Origin: Acorus gramineus
Lineage: Eukaryota; Streptophyta; Magnoliopsida; Acorales; Acoraceae
NCBI GenBank assembly: GCA_030737835.1
Contig: CM060857.1
Location: 8,431,360 to 8,495,359 of the forward strand
Direction of reading: 5' to 3'
DNA length: 64,000 nt
Shown here in pieces: positions 39,083 through 49,750 of this stretch (its first letter is position 1; every line of letters starts with the position of its first letter). The translations under genes were made by a program, and so were the position numbers. Below the pieces are notes generated by a model. It was given only the letters and a program-made list of their open reading frames with translations, did no database searches and was not told where the DNA came from.

Positions 39083-42066
39083 GGGACCGGATTCAGTCAG
39101 GTCATCTTTCATCAGTTCGGTCAGTGGTCGTTCAGAGTCTGAAACCTATACAAAATAAATGTATTAAAATTGGATGCTACCAGAAGCTCTCAGTTATAGT
39201 GAGCTTTCCCTTTTTTTTTTCTTTCCCCACCCTATCCCCTAGCACTCTATTTTTCCACTCCCTATTTTTCTTAAAAGCTTCCATCTCTACATCTATATAA
39301 ATCTCTAAATCAATTCTTAAATGGATGTTGTTGAATATGTATTTTTTCCGATGTATGGATATAGCATGTGTTGGAGATTTTTTTTGATAGGTTATAGCAT
39401 GTCGAGGCTCCAATACAAAATTATAATTCAAATTATAGAATTTTGTTAGATTAGAGGAGTGGATAAAGTTTCGGCGTTAATCATGTAAATGTGATAAATT
39501 GCATAATTTTGTATTGATCATTTAAATAAAATTTTATTGTGTTGATCATGCGAATGTGTTGAATTGCATAATTTTTTAAAATTAAAATGGTAAAATGAGT
39601 CGAACTTAAGTACCGTTGAATCAAATTGAACAATGTATAAATCAAACTGAAGTATTTATCAGTGTTTTAAAATTCCTTCTAGACCACAATCAATCCTCTG
39701 TCTAGGCCTAGGCAGGTAGAATGAGAACATTTGTGTTCTCCACACAGAGAAATTCTCTGTTGATAAACTAGTGAATATACATGTTTGTTAAAACTTGTAA
39801 ACTGCAAATTATAGCTTTTAGCTTAAAATAAGAAGTTGTTGCATGTTTGTTTAAACTTGTTGGAACTTATTTAAGTTAAAAACAGCTTAAAAAGACATAA
39901 TCTCTAAGCTGGGAAAGTGATGTTTTGAGATTATAGCTTATCAAATGCATTAATTTTTTTTTCTTTTAGACACTCGTGCCCTTAATCCTTTTTACTAATA
40001 ATATGTGTACCTATTTTTTTTTACTATTACACTAAAAATCACTAAACTATCTTTCATCTTATCAATTTTTTTACTATTACAAAAAATATATTATCAATTT
40101 TTTTTATAATTCCATTTGTCACTTAATTTATTAAAATTCTATAATGTAATATTTGAAAAATATTGTAGTGATTTTGAAACATTATTCATGTTAATTTGAT
40201 TTTTTTAAAAAAATTTGTAAAATTAATTTTATATGTAAAAATCAACTTATTTTATCAAACACAAATCAATTTTTTTACTTCTACATTTTAAGAGTATTTT
40301 TTTTTACAATTGTACAGTAAAAAGCTGTTGTACAACTTATTAAACAAACATTCACTAGTACTTATTTATTGTTTTTAAACAGTTACAACAAACATGTCTA
40401 CAACTTATCAGAAAAGTTATAATCTATAATCTTTAAATTTAAGCTGAAACAAACATGGCCAGTACCACGTAGATGATTGAAAGAAATTAAAGAGCGTATA
40501 CATTGATTTTATTGTAATTAACGTCACATGGAAATTGTGTTATTTTTATAAAGTTGCTTTTTATAATGTCTACATGATAGATTTTCATTGGACAATACAG
40601 TTTCTCTATGATTGTCACACTGAGGATCTGAACCCTAGGCAGGCCCAACCTGCAATGCTTAGCATCTACCAGCTTTTCTGATTAATCACTAGTTGACTAA
40701 TAAGATATTAAATTACCTTATATATTATATATCTATTAATTAATTTTTTTATGCTATCCCTATTATGCTTATATTATTATTTTATTATGATGTTACTTTG
40801 TTATTATTTTATAGTCTAAATTTATTATACATATTGTATATGTATATGTATTATATTTATTATTCTAAAAAGTGATTAATTAGTCCCCGTCTAGTTGATT
40901 AATCCATAGTCTCTACTCAACCCGCTTGACTAGTGTTTAGGGCCCTTTACAACATTTGTATTTAATAATCGAATTGAACAATGAATGAATCGAATACTTA
41001 CAATCAAACTGAAACAATGAATTAATCAAACTAATGTATTTATGAATCAAACTGAACAATTAATGAATTAAACTGAATAGTATTAATGAATTAAACTGAA
41101 TAATGAATGAATCGAATAAAGTACTTATGAATAGAACTGAAGAACGCATGAATTGAATAGAATAATGCGTGCTTCAGTTCAATTCAAAAGTATTTTATTC
41201 GATTCATTCATTATTCAGTTCAATTCATAAGTTTTCAATTTGATTAATTCATTGTTCAATTTGATGCTTAAATACTTTAGTTTGACTAATCATTTGTTTA
41301 GCTCGATTCATAAGTATTTCAATTTTGACTCATTCATTGTTCAGATCAATTTATAAGTAATTTCAATTTGATTCATTCATTGTTCAATTCGATTAATTCA
41401 TTTTTAAGTTTCATTCATAAGTATTTCAATTCGATTCATTCATTATTCAATTTAATTAAGAAATATTTTAGTTTGATCTATACATTATTTAGTTTGATTC
41501 AATAGTACTTACGTTTGATTCATTTTACCATATTTTAATTATATAAAAAATTATGCAATTCAACACATTCACATGATCAACACATGCAATAAAATTTTAT
41601 TTACACGATCAACAAAAGATTTTGTAATTTATCACATTTACATGACTAACGTGGAAGCTTTCGACTCCTCCAATCTAACAAAATTCTACACTTTGTAATG
41701 GAGTCTCAACATGCTATAACCTAGCAAAAAAAAATCTTCAACACATTATAAGGATGTTCTGTACATATCCATACATTAGAAAAAAAAATACATATTCAAC
41801 ATCATCCATTTTAGGAATTGATTTAGAGATTCATAGAGATGTAGAGATGGAGGGTTTTAATGGGGAGTGAAAAGAAAAAATAGGGAGTGGAAAAATAGAG
41901 TGCAAGGGGGATAGGGTGGGGAAAGAAAAAAAAGAAAAGCAAAGCTCCCGGTAACTAAGAGCTTCCGTTAGCACCCAATTTTAATGCATTTATTTTGTAC
42001 ATGTGTCTGCCCTGAATGGCCACTGATAGAACTGATGAAAGATGGGCACGACTGAATCCGGTCCGT
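39083..42066. mobile_element. Foldback element 2 with about 580-bp inverted arms
   Basis: The left arm is about 39083-39660 and begins GGGACCGGATTCAGTCAGG. The right arm is about 41470-42066 and ends CGACTGAATCCGGTCCG. The arms match in inverted orientation along their length (for example ATAGCATGT...CTCCAATACAAAATT against its complement). The interior holds another insertion (39664-40955) and AATGAATCGAACTGAA-type repeats. The ends resemble foldback element 1. No transposase is visible, so the class is uncertain; a Mutator-like foldback is plausible. Confidence 0.7.
39779..40459. mobile_element. MITE-like insertion in foldback element 2
   Basis: Begins ACATGTTTGTTAAAACTTGT and ends AGCTGAAACAAACATGGCC, with imperfect inverted termini and a shared ATTATAGCTTTTAGCTTA-like subterminal stretch. 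AT-rich and non-coding. The target duplication is unclear. Confidence 0.45.
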
Positions 42067-44640
42067 CTCTTAACGTCAAAACATCCAATCGAACCCAATT
42101 TTTTAAAATTCCCTCTCTGTTTCTTTTCCTTTCCCTCTCTCTCTCTCTCTTTTGTCCACAAATTCTAGCAAGATCATTTTTTCTTCCTTTTTCTCTCTCT
42201 ATTTATCTGAACATATATATTTAGGGTTTTTTATATTTATTATAAATACTTTTTGTATCTCTTGTATGATTTTAAAATTTGTTGATGATGGTTTTTGTTT
42301 TCTTTGTAGGGTTTTCTATTTTAAAGATTTTGTATTCTTTGTATACATAGCTTGTATAGTTCAATTCTAATGTTGTGCAGTTCGATTAATATATTGTGTA
42401 GTTTGATTCTGATTTTTGAAGTTCAGACCATATGTTGCTCAGTTTAAATCATATAAAGTGCACTGTGATTATATATTGTATAGTTGGATTCATATGATAG
42501 TCACTTCTATTCATATGGGTGTAGTTTCATTCATAGGTTATATTATTCGATTTATAGGTTGTGTAATTGCATTTTTAGGTCATTTGATTTATATGTTGTG
42601 TTGTTCAATTCTTAGGTTGTGCAGTTCAATTTATTTTTTTATTTCTTATGCACCTATACATTTATTGAGAAGATGTTTATATTCTATATCTATTAAATGT
42701 TATTTTTTTGTAATTTGAGACATTAACATGTGGTTGTATGTGGAGATAAAAATAGTGAAGAAGAAGGTGGTGAACTCCCAGAAATCAAGTAGAATTGCCT
42801 TGTTTAGTTTGTTATTACTAGGCTTGTAATCAGAGTTGTACAAAATTTTTGTTATAACTGTACTTGTAAAAAAATATTTTACTGTAGTTAAGAGTCGTAA
42901 TTAGAGTTGTACAATTTTTTTTTTTATAATTGTAGTTGTAAAGAAATATTTTGATGTAGTTAGTTATATAAAGGAGAAGTTGAATCTGGGAATTGACTTG
43001 TTCAGTTCAATTCATATGTGTTGCAGCTTGATTTATTAATAGTTCTGTTCGATTCAAAATTGATTCTGTTTCATACATTTATTATTTAGTTTGATACATT
43101 CATTTTTTCAAGTGTACGTAAGTTTTTTTTTTTTAAACATAGTCCTCATGAATGGTTGATGCATCTGTAACCAATTATAGCCTTGTATAATATTAAGAAA
43201 TGTCTAATACATATACTTATTAATCGAATTGAACTACTAATGACACGGATTGAAATTGTGGTTGAATCTAATTGAACTCCTTGTTAATCAAACTGAACTA
43301 CTAATAATTCAAACTATCTAGTACCCATAACACGAACTAAAATTGTGGTTGAATCAAACTAAATTACTTGTTAATTGAACTGAAATATTTGTTAATCGAA
43401 CTGAATTCCTAATGAATTAAACTATCCAACACCCATGACATGAACTGAAATTGTGGTTGAATCGAACTAAGCTACTTGTTAATCAAACTGAAGTATTTGT
43501 TAATCAAATACTAATGAATCAAACTATACAGTACCCATGACACGAACTGAAATTGTGCTTGAATCGAACTGAACTATTTGTTAATCGAACTAAACTACTA
43601 ATGAACCAAACTATTCAGTAATCATGACATGAACTAAAATTGTTGTTGAATCGAACTGAACTATTAATAAATCAAGTTGCAACACATATGAATTAAATTG
43701 AATAAGCCAATTCCCAGATTCAACTTCTCCTTTATATAACTAACTACATCAAAATATTTCTTTACAACTACAATTATAACAAAAAATTTGTACAACTCTA
43801 ATTACAACTCTTAACTACAGTAAAATATTTTTTTGCAACTACAATTATAACAAAAATTTTGTACAACTCTGATTACAAGCCTAGTAATAGCAAACTAAAC
43901 AAGGCAAGTCTACTTGATTTCTTGGAGTTCACCACCTTCTTCTTCATTATTTTTATCTGCACATACAACCACATGTTAATGTCTCAAATTATAAAAATTA
44001 ACATTTAATAGATATAGAACATAAACATCTTCTCAATAAATGTATAGGTGTATAAAAAATAAAAAGATAAATTGAACTACACAACCTAAGAATTAAACAA
44101 CACAACATATAAATCAAACTATATGACCTAAAAATGAAATTACACAACCTATGAATCGAATTATATAACCTATGAATGAAACTACACCCATATGAATAGA
44201 AGTGACTAACATATGAATCCAACTATACAACATATAATCACAGTGCACTTTATATGATTTAAACTGAGCAACATATGATCTGAACTATAAAAATCAGAAT
44301 CAAACTACACAATATATTGATCGAAGTGCACAACATTAGAATCAAACTATACAAGCTATGTATACAAAGAATACAAAATCCTTAAAATAGAAAACTCCAC
44401 AAGGGAAACAAAAACCATCATCAACAAATTTTAAAATCATACAAGGGATACAAAAATTATTTATAATAAATATAAAAAAAACCCCTAAATATAGATGTTC
44501 AGATAAATAGAGAGAGGGAGGGTAAGAAAAAATGATCTTGCTAGGATCTGTGGACAAAAGAGAGAGGGAGGGAAAAGAAAAGAAACAGGGAGGGAAATTT
44601 AAAAAATTGGGTTCGATTGGATTTTTTGACGTTAAGAGAC
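42066..44640. mobile_element. Foldback element 3 with about 1-kb inverted arms
   Basis: The left arm is about 42066-43050, from GTCTCTTAACGTCAAAA. The right arm is about 43640-44640, ending TTTTGACGTTAAGAGAC. The arms are about 90 percent identical by eye in inverted orientation. The centre (43050-43640) is made of imperfect GAACTAAAATTGTGGTTGAATCGAA repeats. A transcript across it would fold into a long hairpin. No convincing gene: mirror-image frames in the two arms simply reflect the symmetry. Confidence 0.8.
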
Positions 44641-44882
44641 GTTAACTTTAGGGGTGTTAGGGGCTGTTAAGGGTGACTTTTCTTGAGTACACTTGTCAGT
44701 TGTTCATTGGACACTGACGGGCCTGACCAGATTCAGCACTGATTGGATCCAGTCCTTTAAGAGACGTTAACATTAGGGGTGTTAGGGGCTCTTAAGGGTG
44801 ATTTTTATTGGGGACACTTGTCAGGTGTCCATTGGACACTGGCGGACCTGACCGGATCCAGCACTGACTCAACCCGGCCCCT
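44632..44882. repeat. 125-bp tandem duplication beside foldback element 3
   Basis: TTAAGAGACGTTAAC at 44632 recurs at 44757. Each copy contains GACCAGATTCAGCACTGA / GACCGGATCCAGCACTGA, related to the ends of foldback elements 1 and 2. The array therefore looks like stacked ends of one transposon family. Confidence 0.75.
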
Positions 44883-44890
44883 GAGTCTTG

Positions 44891-46473
44891 GGACCCATTT
44901 AAGCTTGATGTTGGTGCATGTGATGACCTTTGGCCATGAACATGCATGCAAGTGATGGCTTCCCCACGAATCTATCTAAAGTCAACCCATTTAAAGGTGT
45001 TCGTACATGGACTGACCAAATATTTATGAGTCTCTTTTATTGATCCCATCGACCACCCACCTCTCATCCTCTTCTTCATCCATTGCTGTATCTGACCGAC
45101 ACCCATAGTTCTAGATGGACCCCCCTTCACCTTATAATTTCACATCGGATCGAAGTCATGAACACTTCTATATGTTGAAATATGTCTTGGAAATAAACTA
45201 ATTAACTCTCCATGAAAACTCAAATTGGTTGGTGAATGGACTTTGTACCGTGTGCCGTCCCTGGACAGCAATGACAAACAAGAATAAAAACATGTTGAAT
45301 TTGGTGAAGCAAACTTCAAAGTAAAAGTATGACATGGCCGAGGATGGTTTCACTGGATATTACATTTAATTGACTAAAACACACAAACAAAATTTTTTTT
45401 TTTTTTCTCTCTCCATGTTTCTAACTTGATCTGCCATCGGATGGTTTCACCGAGGTTTAATGTCTCAATCTGCAATATATCCTTTAATTTACCTCTCATC
45501 AAGCTCACAATTTTATAATGACATTTTTTAGGTAGAATATGTGCTCATAAGCATGGAATAATCACATGCTATCGTTCCCACACAAGTGATATAGATAAAA
45601 ATAAGCTATGAACGGATCTCACCTGCACATTTATCTATAAAAGATCATGGCAAACCAATTTTTTTTATAGTTCATATTCATTTTTATAAATGTCACGTCG
45701 CTGACATAATATATAAAATCATTCAACATAATATATAATATTATATTATGTCAGTATATATTCTAAATCCCGGTTTAATTATAATATTTCTTCCAACCAT
45801 TTTTAATTAAGCTAATAATAACTGATTTCCTATTATTAGGTGATTTAATCAATTCAATGGTTTGCTTTAACCACATTTTCTCACATATATTTAAGTTTAA
45901 ATATGATTTATTTTCTTTCATTTTCATAATGCTAAGTAACCAATCCATAATTTATGCAGTAGGTCATAAAGTCCGAACAACATCTATGAATGAGATCAAT
46001 ATCAAACTTGTTTTTATTCAAACTTCTTTTATGTGAAAAATACCTGTATGAAGTTTTTTATTTATTTATTTATGACCTTCAAATAAATGAAACTACGTTG
46101 GGGCAATTTTAGGGCAGGGTCTGTAGACTTTTCGATGTAACTTGTGGACTTTTTGATTACTGTCAATTATGGTGCAGCTATATACACAGGAACCACAACG
46201 GAACCGCAGAATCAATATCACCCCCACCTAGAAAAACGACTCCAATAATCAGACTCTGCTTTCATGATTGACCCCCACATAAATAAAAATTAAAACCTCA
46301 TTGATTGGACGGTGAAGATCATCCCCTAAAACACCAATTCATTAATTGAGAGCTAGACGACTCATTCTTCTAGGCTTTTTTTTGTCATCATGCACGCGTC
46401 CCGCGTGAACGCTTAAAAAAAAAGAAAAAAATTCACTCGTTTTTCCGAGTGAAAGTCAATGACACCGTCCTTC
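44891..46473. other. Upstream intergenic region of the hydroxylase gene
   Basis: AT-rich. No gene, and no repeat with defined ends. It probably contains the distal promoter of the gene at 46580, but no element can be named with confidence. Confidence 0.5.
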
Positions 46474-46481
46474 TTTATATA
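46474..46481 (+). promoter_or_regulatory. TATA box of the sphingoid-base hydroxylase gene
   Basis: TTTATATA lies 106 bases before the ATG. Transcription would start near 46505. No ATG lies between that point and 46580, which supports the chosen start. Confidence 0.55.
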
Positions 46482-46579
46482 CACCAACACATGAAGTTAA
46501 CCATTACATCTAATCTGTCTTTAGTTGTTCGTCTTGTACTTCTTCTTCCTCTTCTTCTTTTGTGTGTTGTGTGTGTGAC

Positions 46580-47438
46580 ATGGAACAACTTGTGTCGGAT
46601 GAAGCGTTGGCCACATTTGTGCCGATCATAGTGTACTGGGTCTACTCCGGCCTTTACATGGCGTTCTCATCGTCTGCCGATAAGTATCGTCTGCATTCGA
46701 AGAAAGACGAGGACATGAAGAACTTGGTCCCCATGAGCAAGGTCATCAAAGGCGTCCTCCTCCAACAAGCCCTTCAAGCCTCCATCTCCCTCCTCTCCTT
46801 CTGGGTACGTACGTTCATTCCCCACATAGTCCATACTAATTAGATTCCATCAGTTCTGATCAGTCTTTTATTTCTATTCGCAGATAACAAACAATAAGAC
46901 TATCACGGCAAACCCTCCCCAACCACCAGCACCATCCCTTCTAGTCATATCGATGCAATTCTTTGTGGCGATGTTCATGTTCGATACATGGCAGTACTTC
47001 ATGCACAGGGCCATGCACCACAACAGGTTCCTGTACAAGCACCTCCACTCGTGGCACCACCGTCTTGTTGTCCCGTACGCGTTCGGCGCGCAGTACAACC
47101 ACCCGGTCGATGGGCTGCTCATAGAGACGTTGTCGGGCGCGGTCGCCTTCCTGGTCTCGGGCATGTCGGCGAGGACTTCGATATTCTTCTTCACGTTCGC
47201 GACGATAAAGGGGATCGACGACCACTGTGGAATGATGCTGCCGTGGAACCCGTTCCACCTGTTGTTCGGGAACAATGCGGCGTACCACGACGTCCACCAC
47301 CAGCTCTCCGGGGGGAAGTGCAACTACGCGCAGCCGTTCTTCGTGATGTGGGACAAGGTGTTCGGGACGTACGTGCCATACTCCATCGAGAAGAGGAAGG
47401 ATGGAGGGTTCGAAGCTCGGCCAGGGAAGAAAGACTAA
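46580..47438 (+). CDS. SBH: Sphingoid-base C4-hydroxylase (sphinganine C4-monooxygenase), two exons
   Basis: Fatty acid hydroxylase superfamily enzyme of the endoplasmic reticulum. It would add the C4 hydroxyl to sphinganine or ceramide, giving phytosphingosine-type long-chain bases. Exon 1 is 46580-46804 and exon 2 is 46884-47438. The 79-base GT-AG intron is in phase 0 (TGG|GTACGT ... TTCGCAG|ATA). The product has 259 residues, as expected for plant SBH proteins. The three diiron histidine boxes are intact in exon 2: HRAMHH, HSWHH and HDVHH. Other family signatures are PYAFGAQYNHPV, SGMSARTSIFFF, DDHCG and PFFVMWDKVFGTY. Hydrophobic segments near the N-terminus (VPIIVYWVYSGLY) and before the first box are consistent with a membrane protein. 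ATG 46580 is the first after the TATA box. Exon 2 is strikingly GC-rich against AT-rich surroundings. It appears functional. Confidence 0.95.
46805..46883 (+). other. Intron of the SBH gene
   Basis: 79 bases, GTACGT...TTCGCAG, T-rich before the acceptor. Removing it joins two phase-0 exons into one continuous frame. Confidence 0.88.
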
Positions 47439-47577
47439 AACTGTAAAAATATATGCATATTAAGCGTCCACTCAAGAACACCCTATCATTAATCCTGCAT
47501 ATACTTTGTGGCTCCAATTTTCAGTTAGGAAATGTAAAAATAAATGCAATTCCTTTGAGAAAGTATCATAACCGTGG

Positions 47578-47583
47578 AATAAA
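47578..47583 (+). terminator. Polyadenylation signal of the SBH gene
   Basis: AATAAA, 140 bases after the stop codon. It is the best candidate in the 3' region. Confidence 0.5.
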
Positions 47584-48689
47584 ATTCGGGAGCTGATTTC
47601 AAAAGACAAAAAATGGAGTAAAGTTTGGATATATATTTAGGTTGATTCTGCATTTGAATAGCTTTAAATTCTCAAACTTAGATCTGAACACATTTTCAAC
47701 TTTTGGCTTTTTAAACCACCATCTTCTTTAAATTTTTTGAAAATCTTTTTAAAAGTTGAGTTTGAAACATAAGATTTTAAGAATCATAGCGTTTTAACCT
47801 CAGACTGAATATGTTAAAATTCTAAAAAACAACCCTTAAAAAAAGATCCATGAAAAAAAGATTTTGAGCAGGCATCACTAAATGTTGTTCCTCCACGTCT
47901 GTTGCAGAAGCTGAACCAGACGGAAGACCAACACGGAATCCTTTGAAGAATATCACAATAAAGAAGACCAACACCGTAGATAGAAGATCACCGTGTACGT
48001 CTTCTTCTCATTGAACGGAAACTTCCCATCCCGAAATATCGAACGTACGCAATCGATTACACGGAACCCTCCGTCACCCATTCGATCTTCTGGTGCAAAC
48101 CCTAACGAAAACCACTTAAAGAAACACACAATATGATATATAATAAGAAAACCTCTAAAGGGATTGATTTGGGTCATATAGAGTAAGATTGTTATTTCTT
48201 CCAAATAACCTAACAAGGGTTAGAAGGATGTTAATGATCTAATTACATAAGGATAAATTAGTTTTTTGTGTTTCTAAAATTGTGAAATGAGATTTTTATA
48301 TATATAATTTTAAAAAGTGACTGATTTAGGTATTTTTAACTTTTACGAGATTTTTTTGACATTTTTTCTATTATTTATATGAGTTTAATAAATTTATTAA
48401 TTACTTATATTTTATTTATTTTAAAATTTAAGATTTCAATTAAGAATTAAATAAATAATAAATATATTTTAATATTTTAAATCATATTTAAATAAGTAAT
48501 ATCAATATTTATAAATTTTAGTAATACAAAATTAAAGATATTCATTAGATTTATCTCAATTAAATTCTATAAAAATTTATTACCCTATATATTAAATGGA
48601 ATGACCTTTTTTGACGATCCAATATGCTATAAAAATTTTATATTTATTGTGTTTTTCATATCAATATAAGGTGGTGTTTACCCTCAATA
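47584..48689. other. Intergenic DNA, no gene seen
   Basis: AT-rich. A less AT-rich stretch at 47880-48130 has no recognisable frame on either strand. Confidence 0.55.
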
Positions 48690-49750
48690 AAAGTGAATGG
48701 GTCCGCTTTCGAGTGAGGATTGGGGTCCTCCTGCCGAAGATCTTGCATCCAAAGAGTCTGAGACACCAGTGTGGTGCTGACCAAGGCAATCCGACACTCA
48801 AGTCAGACTGCTTGATAGGCTCACGGCTCGTTTATGTCAATTTGGTGGGGCAAAGCAGCCCTGACCCAGTCTTGCTATATCAATGACCCACCCTTCCTTT
48901 TCTGACAAGGGCTAGGTCTAGACCTAGGTTCTACTGGCTAGAGTTGGGGATGCCCTAATGGTCGTGTTTCAAAGGGGGTTACACCATATGGCCAACCCCG
49001 ATCCTCCTCTGGTTGTTGGTCTGGCTACCTTCGACTGATCTTCAATGATTTGCCGAAGGGGATTTGCAATTTGAGTTGTTCTCCTCGGATGAGGGGTCAA
49101 TCGCCCGAGCTATCCTCCTAGAGTATGAAGTCAATTGCAAGAGTTCGACTCCTCAAGAGAAGAAGCAATCATCCCCTCGACCAGTCAGTATTTGGTTATA
49201 ATCTTCTAGGTTGAGCTACGCTATCCGTTTACCCAACTTATGAAGACACGTGGTACCTTCGGGAAGCACGAGATTTTCACTCTACAAATGCGCCCCTCTT
49301 CTTATCCTTTGAAAATTGAAAGGGCAGTAGACCAGACTTCAAAAAAATCACCAGTCGTCTATTGATTGGCTTGGCTCCTCTTTTCCTGTAACCCGTCACA
49401 TGGGTCGAAAAGATTTTCTGCCTGACCCTTCGTGCCTTGAACCTGGCATGGATGGATATTAAATGCCCAATTTTCCTTGCGTGATTTATCTTTTTTCGAG
49501 GCTAGGCTCAAAACTTTTGCGACCTTCGAAACCAGAGGGTCTATAAATGGGCGTCTTGTTTAGATGTCCCATTAACCTTCATCGGCAGGAAAACTTGCTC
49601 CACCATCTAAGTTTTCCTTGCCCTTCGGCCCTTCATTCATTTTGCTGCAAGGTCTCATGCCCCCGGTGATATCCTCGTGGAAGAGTACCGGGGTGTTTTT
49701 CTTCCATTTCCTGATTCTATAGTCTTGAGTAGGCATGTCAACCGCCACCC
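48690..49750 (-). mobile_element. Remnant of a third Tat-like gypsy element (3' end)
   Basis: 48755-48815 (GACACCAGTGTGGTGCTGAC ... CACTCAAGTCAG) matches the reverse complement of the U5 core in the LTRs of elements 1 and 2. About 800 bases further comes a TATA box (GTCTATAAATGGG, about 49531). Then follows a frame reading DILVEEYRGVFLPF at about 49665-49706, which resembles the start of antisense ORF A (DSLVIEEYTGE). The remnant is thus - oriented, like element 2. It is cut at about 49750 by the next LTR-family copy. LTR ends and TSD are not identified. Confidence 0.55.

Noticed and set aside
42152..42718. Hydrophobic frames of 72 and 100 codons, mirrored on the minus strand at 43998-44557
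   Set aside because: The mirror copies are explained by the inverted arms. No start, splice or family evidence.
46874..47323. Minus-strand frames of 119-149 codons over the hydroxylase gene
   Set aside because: Shadows of the GC-rich exon 2. The plus strand has the histidine boxes and splice sites.
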